Assembly: GCF_016801985.1 (NCBI RefSeq)
Contig: NZ_JAEVLS010000001.1
Span: 124,001 to 188,000 of the forward strand
Length of the DNA: 64,000 nucleotides
Origin: Steroidobacter gossypii
GTDB lineage: Bacteria > Pseudomonadota > Gammaproteobacteria > Steroidobacterales > Steroidobacteraceae
Direction of reading: 5' to 3'
A model generated the notes under the pieces. The model worked only from the letters and a program-made list of their open reading frames with translations, had not been told where the DNA came from and ran no database searches. This document shows positions 36,284-45,707 of the stretch, in pieces. A program made the position numbers and the translations under genes. Numbering within the stretch: position 1 is the stretch's first letter; each line of letters opens with the position of its first letter.

Positions 36284-36748
36284 ATGAACACGCATGCCGC
36301 GAGCTCGAATACGTCATCGCCTGCCCCGACGCTCGTCGCCAAGCATGACGGCCTGAAGGAGTACGTCGCCGCCGTGCTGTCCATCGCCATCGTCGGCTTC
36401 ACGTTGTACTTCATGTGGGGGATGTTCGGTCGCGTGCACGACGATGCGATCAAGGAGGGCAAGTGGAACCAGCAATCCGCCATCCTGCAACTGGCGGTCG
36501 CACTGGCCGGCACCGTCACCGGATATTACTTCGGACGCATTCCGGCGGAACGAGCGGCGACAGCGTCGCAACAGGCGGCCGCGACCAGTAATGCATTGGC
36601 TCGGCAGGCAGCAGCCAAAGAGGCGCGCATCCGTGATCAGGTGCGCGATCTGCGCCTGCAGATCCCGAGCGCCAACGGAAAAGAGTCTTTGGATGCCAAC
36701 GCCCTGCGCAACCTGGAAGTGCGACTCGAGGAAATACTCAGAACCTGA
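36284..36748 (+). CDS. Two-helix membrane protein with coiled-coil tail
   Basis: A 154-residue protein that I do not recognise. Two membrane helices are clear, at about 28-50 (EYVAAVLSIAIVGFTLYFMW) and 66-88 (SAILQLAVALAGTVTGYYFG). The C-terminal 60 residues are Ala-rich then charged (AAKEARIRDQVRDLRL) and probably form a coiled coil. Start at 36284 is fixed by GAGGAGAACC directly upstream. It is divergent from the PAP2 gene, 148 bp apart. Confidence 0.65.
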   Translation: MNTHAASSNTSSPAPTLVAKHDGLKEYVAAVLSIAIVGFTLYFMWGMFGRVHDDAIKEGKWNQQSAILQLAVALAGTVTGYYFGRIPAERAATASQQAAATSNALARQAAAKEARIRDQVRDLRLQIPSANGKESLDANALRNLEVRLEEILRT

Positions 36749-36928
36749 CCCGAATCGAGGGGCTGGTGACCGGAACAAGACGTAGAGCCCGCGCACCGGT
36801 TGTTGCAAAGCCCATGACGGGCTCGGGCCGTTGTCGAGTCGTCTTACAAAACATTGCCCGGGATGACGCCGGCGCGAACTTGCGGTTATTCTTCCCGGAC
36901 TGCCTTCAATGGACCGGGACAAAGATCC

Positions 36929-37486
36929 GTGGGCGATGATGCGATATCCGATGAGTTCGTGCGGCGGCACTATGCCGGACTGCAATCGCTCCTGCGCCGT
37001 AAGATTGGAGACCCGGCGATCGCGGCGGATCTGCTGAACGAGGCGGTGGCGACCGCCATGTCACATTCCCGCGATGGCCGCGTCGAACAGCCCGAGCGCA
37101 TGGCGGGTTACGTGTATCGGGTCGCGCTCAATCTGTACCGCAACCATCGTAGGGAATTCGCCAACCGTCCCGACCTGCGCGCCGGCCCCGAAGACATCCA
37201 CAGAATCCCGGACCGCGATGGCGAGAGCGAGCCGGTCGACCTCGGCCTGCTGCAGCGGGTGCGCACCCTGATCGGCGAGTTGCCGACGCCGCGGGATCGG
37301 GAAATCGTCAAGCGCTACTATCTCGACGAAGAAGAAAAAGAGAGCATCTGCCAGGCGCTGGAGTTGTCGCCGTTACACTTCGACCGTGTCATTTTCCGAG
37401 CCCGCCAGCGGCTGCGCACCTTGCTGGAGTCCAAGGGCTACGTGAAGTCCGATTTTTTCAATGTGCTGCTGGTCTGCCTGGCCTGA
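36929..37486 (+). CDS. ECF-type RNA polymerase sigma factor
   Basis: A 185-residue sigma factor of the extracytoplasmic-function type. Region 2 is seen in VRRHYAGLQSLLRRKIGDP and the ADLLNEAVATAMSH segment with a following ERMAGYVYRVALNLYRNHRR; region 4 in LPTPRDREIVKRYYLDEEE, with HTH residues after it (ICQALELSPLHFDRVIFRAR). GTG at 36929 is taken as start because the frame before it is low in similarity; an in-frame ATG at 36854 exists. The anti-sigma factor gene follows 114 bp later. Confidence 0.85.
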   Translation: MGDDAISDEFVRRHYAGLQSLLRRKIGDPAIAADLLNEAVATAMSHSRDGRVEQPERMAGYVYRVALNLYRNHRREFANRPDLRAGPEDIHRIPDRDGESEPVDLGLLQRVRTLIGELPTPRDREIVKRYYLDEEEKESICQALELSPLHFDRVIFRARQRLRTLLESKGYVKSDFFNVLLVCLA

Positions 37487-37599
37487 ACTGTCCGGTCTGC
37501 TCTGAACTGTGTGGCCGGCGGTGGGAGATCGGCCCGGCCCGGCACAGATCGGCATGGGGATGGATCGATTCGAGGTGTGATGCATGATGGATTGACGAT

Positions 37600-38265
37600 A
37601 TGGACCGCGAATACATCGACCGGAACCACATTGTGGCGCGATATCTCGCCGATCAGCTTACCGACGACGAACGGGAAGCGTTCGAGGCTTACTACATGGA
37701 GCACCCGGAGATGGTGCGCGAGATGGAAGCCACCGCGCGATTCAAAAGCGCACTGGCAACGTTGGCCGATCGAGGCGAGCTGTCCACGTTGATCCACTCA
37801 CACCCCACCCGTCGACCGTGGCAGTGGGCTGCGCTCGCTGCCACGGTCGCGGCTATTGCGATCGGCGTTAGCTACGTAGTGCGGACACCGACACCGCGCT
37901 CCCAAATGGTGGCGCACATGGAGGCGCTGCAACTTCCTATCGGCCGCATGGTGCGAATCGAACGCACGCGCGGCCTCACCGATGCAGAGTTCGAATTGCC
38001 CGCGGCCGGCACGGCCATTGGCTTGCAAATCGTGGCGGATTTCGAAGCGAGCCCGGCGGAGTATCGGGTCTCGCTGCTGCGAGAAGCGCAGGATGCTCCA
38101 GGCGCAATCGCGAAGCTCGAGCGCGTTGCGGCGAACGACGGCATCGTCACCGTCTATCTGGATCGCGCCGTGGTCCAGCCCGGAGTCTATCGCCTCAGCA
38201 TCGAAGGAGCGAAAGGCACGGACGCCGAGGATCAGCGCTCCGACTTCCGCATACGGCTGCGCTAG
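37600..38265 (+). CDS. Anti-sigma factor
   Basis: A 221-residue single-pass membrane protein. The N-terminal cytoplasmic part (HIVARYLADQLTDDEREAFE at residues 10-29, then AYYMEHPEMVREM) is the sigma-binding anti-sigma fold, with a histidine but no C-x-x-C, so it need not hold zinc. One membrane helix (about 74-91) is followed by a periplasmic sensor domain of about 120 residues. Position after the ECF sigma gene supports sequestering that sigma factor until an envelope signal arrives. Confidence 0.85.
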   Translation: MDREYIDRNHIVARYLADQLTDDEREAFEAYYMEHPEMVREMEATARFKSALATLADRGELSTLIHSHPTRRPWQWAALAATVAAIAIGVSYVVRTPTPRSQMVAHMEALQLPIGRMVRIERTRGLTDAEFELPAAGTAIGLQIVADFEASPAEYRVSLLREAQDAPGAIAKLERVAANDGIVTVYLDRAVVQPGVYRLSIEGAKGTDAEDQRSDFRIRLR

Positions 38266-38286
38266 GCGGAGCTCACATCGCTCGTT

Positions 38287-38925
38287 TCATGGGCTGAGCT
38301 GTAGCGTCGCGCGATAGTCCTGCAGATCGCGTTCCGAATGAACGCGCTCCTCTTCGAGTTGTTTGATCTCGGACTTCAGCCGGCCAACGAGCTCGCCGAG
38401 CTGCTTCACATCCACCACCGCCTGCGCTCGCTCCTCGACCGTCGCGTCACTGCTGATGGCAACGGCCGATCGCGTGACGATGTCGGCCTCGGCGTCACGC
38501 AGCTTCTCGCGCTTCGAGTTGAGGCTATGAGTCACATTCGACAGCCTCGACTCCAACGTGTACAGCTGCTGGCCCGATCGATACGCATCGGCAAATGCGG
38601 GCTCCAGATCCGCCGGGCAGATGCCGCTGTAGCTGCCGCCTTGCGACCCCAATCGGAAACCGTTGGCAGGCACGCAGAACTCGCGCAGGCCTGCTTCACG
38701 ACCGGCCTGATAGGCGGCGAAATCGGGCGTCACGCCATGCTTGGCACACGCCTTACGATGCTGACCGATGCGGTCGCCGGCATATCCGCGAACGCCATCT
38801 TCGAAGCCGACGGTGCGCCAATCGACGGTGAGGCATTCCTCGCGATCCATCGTCGCGCAGGCGCCGAGCGCAAGCAGCACCATCGCGGCGCTTCCGCGCA
38901 GAATCGATCCAAACAGCGTCGGCAT
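38287..38925 (-). CDS. DUF2799-type lipoprotein with coiled coil
   Basis: A 212-residue lipoprotein. The lipobox is LLALGAC at residues 17-23. The DUF2799 core follows with the CLTVDWRTVGFEDGVRGYAG stretch and GVTPDFAAYQAGREAGLREFC, and the C-terminal 80 residues are a coiled coil (LESRLSNVTHSLNSKREKL onward). The family occurs in proteobacterial envelopes and has no proven function. The start at 38925 gives a perfect signal peptide; longer forms upstream are not supported. It is convergent with the anti-sigma gene. Confidence 0.8.
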   Translation of the reverse strand: MPTLFGSILRGSAAMVLLALGACATMDREECLTVDWRTVGFEDGVRGYAGDRIGQHRKACAKHGVTPDFAAYQAGREAGLREFCVPANGFRLGSQGGSYSGICPADLEPAFADAYRSGQQLYTLESRLSNVTHSLNSKREKLRDAEADIVTRSAVAISSDATVEERAQAVVDVKQLGELVGRLKSEIKQLEEERVHSERDLQDYRATLQLSP

Positions 38926-39020
38926 GTGCCCGCTCCCAGAAAGGCCCGGAGCGTAAAGTACCGACGAGCTGGAGCCGACTACGTGCGCCAGATCACACTT
39001 GAGGCGGGCCCTGATGGGGA

Positions 39021-39719
39021 TCAATAGACTTTCAGACCGCCAAACTTTCGACGCAGCTTGCGAGCGAGCGTCTGGTAGCCACTTGCGTAGCCCAACGCGC
39101 CGGTCAGTATCACGGCAACCATCCATGCCCATGGCCCGCCGCCACCCGAACCATCCATTGTTTGCTCGGATACGACATCGGCGGCGTTGGCGGTCATGAT
39201 CTGCACATGATCGTTGGCTGGGGGCGGAGGCGGTGCCGTGGTTGCAGCCGTTTTCAGCTGATCGACCTGGCCACGCAAGGTCATGTTCTCTTTTTTCAGA
39301 GCCGCAATCTCTGCGGTCAGTGCTTTCTCTTTGTCTGCGCCGCGCGTCGCGGCCTTCTGTTCCCGCTGCAATTCACGAAGCCGCACGGCAGCCGGCTCGT
39401 CGCTCGTCAAATAATTCGCGCCCACCCAACCTTCGCGCCCGCTTTCCAGGCGCACCCGAACCATGTTGCCCGAGCGCTCGAGCTCTTCGACGACATCGCC
39501 GGTTTGGATCGTCGCCACACGCTCCGTGCCCTGTGCAGGCTCGGCATAGACGTTCAACACCAGCTTGTCCGAAACGTAACGGACCTGCGCCACTGGCGGC
39601 GCAGCCGCCGGGAGGTCATTGGGCACAGCTTCCTGCCCGACGCCGACAAGCGGCACGGTCGCCCAGATCAGCGAGACTGTCGCTATTAGCTGACAACGCG
39701 TGGCACGGAATGTTTTCAT
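39021..39719 (-). CDS. SH3-domain membrane protein (TIGR04211-like)
   Basis: A 232-residue exported protein with a signal peptide (QLIATVSLIWATVPLVGVGQ), a bacterial SH3 domain at about 47-100 (YVSDKLVLNVYAEPAQGTER), a coiled coil (AALKKENMTLRGQVDQLKT) and a C-terminal membrane anchor (WAWMVAVILTGALGYASGY). SH3 plus coiled coil plus C-terminal anchor is the TIGR04211 family pattern, related to E. coli YgiM. The start at 39719 matches the signal peptide. It is divergent from the arginase-family gene, 112 bp apart. Confidence 0.8.
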   Translation of the reverse strand: MKTFRATRCQLIATVSLIWATVPLVGVGQEAVPNDLPAAAPPVAQVRYVSDKLVLNVYAEPAQGTERVATIQTGDVVEELERSGNMVRVRLESGREGWVGANYLTSDEPAAVRLRELQREQKAATRGADKEKALTAEIAALKKENMTLRGQVDQLKTAATTAPPPPPANDHVQIMTANAADVVSEQTMDGSGGGGPWAWMVAVILTGALGYASGYQTLARKLRRKFGGLKVY

Positions 39720-39831
39720 AAACCCATGCTTCCAGAGTTGCCGCACTCGGGCAACCTCCGCAAGCTGAACGGCGCCGTTCATTCGACCGGCGTATGATTG
39801 TTTGCTCGACTCGTTTCCAAGGACACCGGCC

Positions 39832-40632
39832 ATGACCAAGCTGTCGCTTCTGGGCATTCCCAACGACGACAATTCGTCGTATCTGAAGGGTTCGTCGCAG
39901 GCGCCGGATCCGATTCGCCGCGAATTGGTCAATGACGCCTATAGCATGTGGAGCGAAACCGGCGTCGACCTGGGCGCGCCAGGGCGACTGGTCGACCACG
40001 GCAACGTGCTGTTCGGCGACGGCCGTGACCCGTGGGAGCTTATCGAGCAGGCGGTGGACAAAGCGCTGGAGCCCGGGCATCCGCTGATTTGCCTCGGCGG
40101 CGATCATGCGATCACGCATCCGATCGTGCGCGCGGTTCGACGACGATTTCCCAGCCTCACGATTCTGCACATCGATGCGCACGCGGATATCTATCACGCG
40201 TACCAGGACAATCCTCGCTCGCATGCATCGCCCTTCGCGCGAATCATGGAACAGCGCCTGGCGGATCGGCTGATACAAGTGGGCCTGCGCACCATCTGCG
40301 ATGAGCATCGCGCGCAGTTCAAACGTTTTGGCGTGGAAGTGATCGAAGCCGGGCGGTGGCAGGAGTGCATGCAACTGGAGTTCTCAACCCCGGTATATAT
40401 CTCCTTGGACATCGACGGCATTGATCCGGCCTTCGCGCCCGGCGTTTCGCATCGGGAGCCCGGCGGCCCCTCGCCCCGCCAGGTGATCGATCTGATCCAG
40501 AGCATCCGCCAACCCATCGTCGCGGCCGACGTGGTCGAGTACAACCCGCAATGCGATATTTCCAACCAGACGGCGCTGGTGGCGGCCAAGCTGGTGAAGG
40601 AGATTGGGGGCATGATGGTGAAGAATCGCTGA
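39832..40632 (+). CDS. Arginase/agmatinase-family ureohydrolase
   Basis: A 266-residue ureohydrolase. The six manganese ligands are all present: H92 in GGDHAIT, D115, H117 and D119 in IDAHADIYH, and D193 and D195 in SLDIDGIDPAFAPG. The GGPSPRQ segment (after REP) fits the agmatinase/guanidinobutyrase side more than arginase. Which guanidino substrate it opens is not decided by the sequence. AAGGA precedes the ATG at 39832. It ends 7 bases before the convergent FixJ-like gene. Confidence 0.85.
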   Translation: MTKLSLLGIPNDDNSSYLKGSSQAPDPIRRELVNDAYSMWSETGVDLGAPGRLVDHGNVLFGDGRDPWELIEQAVDKALEPGHPLICLGGDHAITHPIVRAVRRRFPSLTILHIDAHADIYHAYQDNPRSHASPFARIMEQRLADRLIQVGLRTICDEHRAQFKRFGVEVIEAGRWQECMQLEFSTPVYISLDIDGIDPAFAPGVSHREPGGPSPRQVIDLIQSIRQPIVAADVVEYNPQCDISNQTALVAAKLVKEIGGMMVKNR

Positions 40633-40639
40633 GCCGCTG

Positions 40640-41254
40640 TCATACCAGCGACTGTTCCAACGATTGCGCCATGCGCACCAGATGGGCGAACGAGCGGGCG
40701 CCCATCTTCTGCATGATCCGACCGCGGTGGATTTGCACCGTGATTTCGGTTATGCCGAGCTCGCGAGCCACTTGTTTGTTCATCAGGCCGCTCACGATCA
40801 ACTGCATAACCTGGCTTTCTCGCGGCGTGAGACTTCGGTGGCGCCGTTGAAGCTCCGTCAGCGCCGCCCGAGCCGCCTGCATGCGTCGATACTGATCGAG
40901 CGCCGAATGGACGGCCTGCAGCAGGCTCTCTTTCGGCAACGGCGACAGGAGGAAATCGACAGCGCCGGCTTTGATCGCGCGCACGGTGGCAGCAATGTCG
41001 ACGCGAGCAGCGACGAACAAGGTTGGAACTCCCATCGTGGCCAGCTGCGCCTGCAGATCGAGTCCGCTCATATCCGGCAGATCGACATCCAGGATCACGC
41101 ACGCTGGATCGGCAGCGGCCGATTCGGTGGTGAACTCGGCAGCGGAGCTGCACGCGATAGCCGCAAGCCCTGCGCCTTCGAGATACTCGCAAAGGGTATC
41201 GCGTGTCCGCGCGTTCTCGTTCACCACATAAATGAAATCGCCGTGCGCGCTCAT
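40640..41254 (-). CDS. FixJ-family response regulator with altered receiver
   Basis: A 204-residue regulator: receiver domain 1-125 and a LuxR-type HTH (LTPRESQVMQLIVSGLMNKQ then VARELGITEITVQIHRGRIM). The phosphoacceptor Asp-56 (ILDVDLPDMSG) and Lys-108 are kept, but the acidic pair that binds Mg2+ is N12-E13-N14 instead of D-D-D, and the position of the conserved Thr/Ser is Ala-82. Phosphorylation may thus be weak or regulated differently. It lies 122 bp downstream of the propeller histidine kinase on the same strand. Confidence 0.85.
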   Translation of the reverse strand: MSAHGDFIYVVNENARTRDTLCEYLEGAGLAAIACSSAAEFTTESAAADPACVILDVDLPDMSGLDLQAQLATMGVPTLFVAARVDIAATVRAIKAGAVDFLLSPLPKESLLQAVHSALDQYRRMQAARAALTELQRRHRSLTPRESQVMQLIVSGLMNKQVARELGITEITVQIHRGRIMQKMGARSFAHLVRMAQSLEQSLV

Positions 41255-41376
41255 CCCCGAGCTTCCGAACTTCGCAGCGAAGCACACTGCGCCAGAACAA
41301 TGCATGCATATGCGCAGCAGCGCATCCTACGCTCCGGGAATCGCTCGATTACACTTTGGGGTGAGGCCGCGGCTCC

Positions 41377-44300
41377 TTAGTGCGCAGACCGGCGTTCTCG
41401 CCGCTCCGTTGCATAGGCAATAGATGCGCGAACTCTCAACTCGATGCTCGTGCCGGCGTCGGGCTTGCTTGCGATCTCCAACTGCGCCTGGATTTTCCGA
41501 GCGCGCTCGCGCATACCGGCCAGGCCCCAATGACCATCGGCCGCCGCGACCTTGAGTACCTCCACGTCGAAGCCTCGGCCGTCGTCGACCAGCCGCACTA
41601 CGAACTCCCGGCGGGAGTAGATGATTCCGATATGTATGTTGCGAGCGTTGGCATGGCGAAGCGTGTTGTTGAGCGCTTCGGTCAGAATGCGTTGGGCTTC
41701 CTCCCCGACGACCGGGTGCAGCATTCGCGGCTCCCCTTCGACGCTCAGGCGCACGTCGCCCTTGGCATCTTCCGCCACGCGCTCGGTGAGCATGCGGATG
41801 GCGGCAGTGAAGTCGTGCCGTCCTTGCGTCGAGCGGCGCAGCGCCGTGACCCGAGTGCGTCCTTCCACCATGACTTCGTCGGCGCGCTCCAGCGCCTGCT
41901 CCATGATGTGGCGGGCCGGCTCGCCGACCGGAATCTTTTCCATCGCGCTCTGAAATTTGAGCATCAGTCCCTGCACGCTCTGCAGGAATGTATCGTGCAA
42001 CTCGCGAGCGATGCGCTCGCGCTCCTCCAGGCTTGCCTCGAGCCGGGAACGCAGCCGGACGGCCACCTGCCTGAGTCGCCACGCGAACAAGGCCCACAAC
42101 AGCGCCGCTGCGGCGAGCGCCACGATCACGCTGAACCAGGGTGTTTGATGGAAGGCCGGCAGCACCGCGAACGCGACGGTGGCGCCCTGCGCGTTGCACG
42201 CTCCATCCTGAGTGCACGCAGTCACGTGAAATCGGTAGTCGCCGGGCGGCAGGTCGTTATAGAACGCCTGGCGGCGCGCACCTACTTCCTGCCAGTGTTC
42301 GTCGTAGCCCTCGAGCCGATAACGAAACGTGAGCTTCTGTGGCAATGCCAAGCCCGGCGCCGTGTATGCCAACTCGATATCGCGCGTCAGTGGCGGCAGC
42401 TGCAGCTGCGAGCCCATGCTGTACGATTTGCGATCGGCGAGGATCGCTTCGATATGCACCGGTGGTACGAAGTCGCCCCGATCGGCTCGAGCAGGATCGA
42501 TCATTTGCAAACCGTTGGCACTGGCGAACCACAGTCTGCCGTCGCGTGCGCGCGCGGCTTCTGGAGTAAAGGGCACGCGCGAAGTCAGCGATCCATACAA
42601 CGTATCGAACAGGCGCACCGCCACACGTCGCGACGGGTCCGCGCGCCAGGCTGCCAGCTCGCTCTTGCGAATTCGAACCAGACCGCACTCGAGGTACAAC
42701 CACAAATCTTCCGCAGCGTCGAATAGCATCGAGAAGGTGCGCTCGCAAGGCAGTCCGTTCGCGTGAGTCAGGGTGCGACGCTTTCCCGCCTGCGCTTCGA
42801 TGAGACCGAATTCGGTTGCGCCGAGCACGGCGCCATCCTGCTGCACCAGGAGTTGATTCACTCGCCGATCCTGCACGGTGGGATTGATCTCGGCATACGA
42901 GAGCACGTCGAGCCGGCCGTTTCGAAAGTGAGCGAGATCGCCGCTCACCAGCCCAAGCCAGATGCCGCCCGCTGGATCCGCCGCCACTTTGCGCGCGGCC
43001 GGAATGTCCGGCGCGGGGAACTGCTCCCGAACCTTCGATCCTGCGACGCGCATCAGTCGGTGCGGTGTGATTGCCTCCATCCACACGTTGCGATCCTGGT
43101 CTTGCGCCAAGCCCACCACCAGGCCAGGAGGCCTGCCCTCGGCGTCGGCGACCGGGGTGAACTTGCTGCCGTCGTACAGCATCATCGACTGCTCCACGCC
43201 GATCCAGACCCGACCGGCGGCGTCTTCCAGCATCGATGTGATCTGCGCATTTCGTATGCGATGAGGGGCGTCGACCGTGGTGATCTCACCGTCTCGCAAC
43301 ACATTGAGACCGCCAATGGTGCCGATCCAGATCGAACCATCGGCGCGTGGCAGAACCGCGCCGACGCCATCAGAGCTGAGGCCTTCGCGAGTCGTGTATG
43401 TGACCACCTCGAGATCGCGAAACCGGTCCAGCCCTCGGGTGGTCGCGACCCAAACGTTGCCCTCGCGATCCTCGTAGATCCGCAACACAGTGTCGCTGGA
43501 CAGTCCGTCGCTGCTTCGGAAACGTTCCACCCGATCGCCATGGATACGCAACAACCCCTGATCGCCCGTGCCGACCCACAGTGCGTCGTGGGAATCCACG
43601 AAGAGGGTGTAGATCATCAACGCGCTCGAATCGAGCTCGGGCGACAGCAAGGGTTGTAACTTTCCGTCGACCACGCGCTGCAGCCCGCCTTCGTGACCAG
43701 GAGTGTTCATGCCGACCCACAGATCGCCGCGCCTGGTTGCGACGATGGCACTGATGCCGCCCATGCCGCGGTTGGCCTCCAGCGCAGCCGGACGAATGAC
43801 GTCTGTCTTGCCATCCCGCCAATTCAGCAGCGCCATGTCCGCGCCTACCCAGAGGCTGCCGTCGGGTCCTTGCGCGAGCCCGTGCGTACAACAGGAATTC
43901 GCGCTGAGATCCAGGCCGGGCAGCGGCGCCGGACATTGCAGGCGATCGTCCTGAACCACGCACAGACTGCGCTCGATGGGCGACGGGTTGCCCTGGACCG
44001 CCCACACCCGCCCGTCGCGGCCGACCTGGATCTTGAGCACCAGGCCGGGCCCGGTCGAGATTCTGGTCAGGCGCCCGTCGCGCAGTCGGTCCAGCCCGAG
44101 GATGCTGCCGATCCACAGGCTGCCGTCGTCGGTGGCCAACAGCGAAGTGATGTACTTGGAAGCGAACTGCTCGCCGTGCGCGGACGTCCAGGGCACGAAG
44201 CGCACGCCGTCGAATCGCAACAATCCCCACGTCGTGCCGATCCATAGATACCCATCGATGCCGTGCGCCATCGCCTCGGGCACGGCGGGCAATGCCCCGT

Positions 44301-44415
44301 CCTGCACTTTCCACACCGAGTGTCCGTATTGAGAGAGCCGATGCGAAGGCTCCAGCGCGTAGCCACGCTCGCAGGTGAGCGCGAGACAGACAAAGATCAA
44401 AATGAGCCGGGCCAA
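41377..44415 (-). CDS. Two-component-regulator propeller sensor histidine kinase
   Basis: A 1012-residue sensor. Signal peptide, then two periplasmic seven-bladed propellers with recurrent blade motifs such as DGSLWIGSILGLDRLRDG, DGSLWVGADMALLN and EGNVWVATTRGLDRF, a Y_Y_Y domain (about 650-740), one membrane helix (about 752-775), a HisKA_3 domain with the phospho-histidine H807 in RELHDTFLQSVQGL, and the HATPase domain ending in GLAGMRERARKIQAQL. A TTG at 44415 is the start, 4 bases after the NarL-type regulator stop. This is the architecture of polysaccharide-sensing kinases in Bacteroidetes and Xanthomonads, so a carbohydrate signal is likely. Confidence 0.9.
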   Translation of the reverse strand: MARLILIFVCLALTCERGYALEPSHRLSQYGHSVWKVQDGALPAVPEAMAHGIDGYLWIGTTWGLLRFDGVRFVPWTSAHGEQFASKYITSLLATDDGSLWIGSILGLDRLRDGRLTRISTGPGLVLKIQVGRDGRVWAVQGNPSPIERSLCVVQDDRLQCPAPLPGLDLSANSCCTHGLAQGPDGSLWVGADMALLNWRDGKTDVIRPAALEANRGMGGISAIVATRRGDLWVGMNTPGHEGGLQRVVDGKLQPLLSPELDSSALMIYTLFVDSHDALWVGTGDQGLLRIHGDRVERFRSSDGLSSDTVLRIYEDREGNVWVATTRGLDRFRDLEVVTYTTREGLSSDGVGAVLPRADGSIWIGTIGGLNVLRDGEITTVDAPHRIRNAQITSMLEDAAGRVWIGVEQSMMLYDGSKFTPVADAEGRPPGLVVGLAQDQDRNVWMEAITPHRLMRVAGSKVREQFPAPDIPAARKVAADPAGGIWLGLVSGDLAHFRNGRLDVLSYAEINPTVQDRRVNQLLVQQDGAVLGATEFGLIEAQAGKRRTLTHANGLPCERTFSMLFDAAEDLWLYLECGLVRIRKSELAAWRADPSRRVAVRLFDTLYGSLTSRVPFTPEAARARDGRLWFASANGLQMIDPARADRGDFVPPVHIEAILADRKSYSMGSQLQLPPLTRDIELAYTAPGLALPQKLTFRYRLEGYDEHWQEVGARRQAFYNDLPPGDYRFHVTACTQDGACNAQGATVAFAVLPAFHQTPWFSVIVALAAAALLWALFAWRLRQVAVRLRSRLEASLEERERIARELHDTFLQSVQGLMLKFQSAMEKIPVGEPARHIMEQALERADEVMVEGRTRVTALRRSTQGRHDFTAAIRMLTERVAEDAKGDVRLSVEGEPRMLHPVVGEEAQRILTEALNNTLRHANARNIHIGIIYSRREFVVRLVDDGRGFDVEVLKVAAADGHWGLAGMRERARKIQAQLEIASKPDAGTSIELRVRASIAYATERRERRSAH

Positions 44416-44419
44416 GCGG

Positions 44420-45058
44420 TCAGATCTCGATGATGCCGCGCTTCACTGCCATCACGACGGCATGCGTCCGATCCCGCGCATCCAGCTTGGCGAGGATGCT
44501 CTTCATATGCGCTTTGACGGTGTCCTCGGAGATGCCGAGCTCGGCCGCGATCGACTTGTTGGCATTGCCGCCGGCAACACTGCGGAGAACCTCCAGCTCC
44601 CGCAGCGACAAAGTTTCATCGCCCACGTGCTCCGCGAGACCTACTGCGACCTCCGGCGGAATCACCCGACGCCCGGCGTGCACGGCCCGAATCGCGTCTC
44701 GCAGTTCCTTTCGCAGCGTGCCCTTCAACAGGAAACCGCTAGCACCATGACGGAGCGCGCCGCTCACCTGCACGTCGCCTTGGAACGTGGTCAACACGAG
44801 GATGCGTGCGTCCGTAAACTCTTCCCGGATGATACGAATGGCTTCGATGCCGCTCATGTCCGGCATCTGCAGATCCATCAGCGTCACATCCGGCCGTACG
44901 CGCCGGAACTGTTCGATACCGGTCCGGGCGTCGACCGCCTCGCCCACCAGCGTCATGTCCGCCTGATCGGCCAGCGCCGAGGCGATGCCTTCGCGAAGCA
45001 GGGGATGATCGTCGATAGCGAGCACGCGGATGGGTCGCGCAGAAATGTTCGCAGACAT
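44420..45058 (-). CDS. NarL/FixJ-family response regulator
   Basis: A 212-residue regulator with a complete receiver (acidic pair in LAIDDHPLLREGI, phospho-acceptor D62 in LMDLQMPDMSG, K near 110 in GFLLKGTLRKEL) and a LuxR-type HTH (LSLRELEVLRSVAGGNANKS then IAAELGISEDTVKAHMKSIL). It is the first gene of the two-component cluster and is probably the cognate partner of the propeller kinase that follows 4 bases later. Divergent from a small membrane protein gene. Confidence 0.95.
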   Translation of the reverse strand: MSANISARPIRVLAIDDHPLLREGIASALADQADMTLVGEAVDARTGIEQFRRVRPDVTLMDLQMPDMSGIEAIRIIREEFTDARILVLTTFQGDVQVSGALRHGASGFLLKGTLRKELRDAIRAVHAGRRVIPPEVAVGLAEHVGDETLSLRELEVLRSVAGGNANKSIAAELGISEDTVKAHMKSILAKLDARDRTHAVVMAVKRGIIEI

Positions 45059-45253
45059 GATGGACTCCAGACTGCGCGCGATTATGTCTTAACAAACAGC
45101 GCAAGTCGGAAGATAGCCTACCGCGCGGGCCGCTGCATCCTGGAAATCGCCAGCGAGCGATTACCCGAAAGGGTGAATGGAACACTGCTCGCGAGTGGGT
45201 GGTCGCTTGCGACCACCCCTCCTACGCTGCGCCGGATGCAGGGATTTTTCTCC

Positions 45254-45613
45254 ATGTTCCCGACCGGACAACCAGGTATTGCGCTGCTGTTTCTGCGCGC
45301 TTCGGTGGCGGCCACGCTGCTGTTCGCCGTCCTTCCCGCGCCATTCACATTGTCACTGAAACTGGCCGGCGCCGTGATCGCGCTGGCATTGCTGGTCGGC
45401 ATAGCCTCTTCGGTGTGCGCGGCGCTGTGCTGTATCGCCGAGCTGGCGTTCATGCTCACCTCGAGCGGGACTGTCGCGATCTGCTCGGGACTGGCTGCGC
45501 TGATCTCGCTGGCGCTCGCATTGCTCGGCCCTGGTGGGTATTCAGTGGATGCGCGCGCGTTCGGCCGGCGCAGGATCATCTTCACTCGCCATGGCGGCGA
45601 CGAGGAGCGATAG
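45254..45613 (+). CDS. Four-helix membrane protein, DoxX-like
   Basis: A 119-residue hydrophobic protein with four membrane helices: about 8-24, 29-46, 50-66 and 74-90. The beginning MFPTGQPGIALLFLRASVAA and the ending YSVDARAFGRRRI remind me of a DoxX-related family, but I am not certain. The start at 45254 is preferred for the AGGGA nine bases upstream; the ATG at 45236 is possible. It is divergent from the response regulator gene. Confidence 0.6.
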   Translation: MFPTGQPGIALLFLRASVAATLLFAVLPAPFTLSLKLAGAVIALALLVGIASSVCAALCCIAELAFMLTSSGTVAICSGLAALISLALALLGPGGYSVDARAFGRRRIIFTRHGGDEER

Positions 45614-45707
45614 CGCGACCGCTTGCGCGATCCCAATCATCGAAACATATGATTGTCACGTCCATGGCGCTGCTTACGATGATCGAACGCCTTCAGGAGC
45701 CTCGCTC

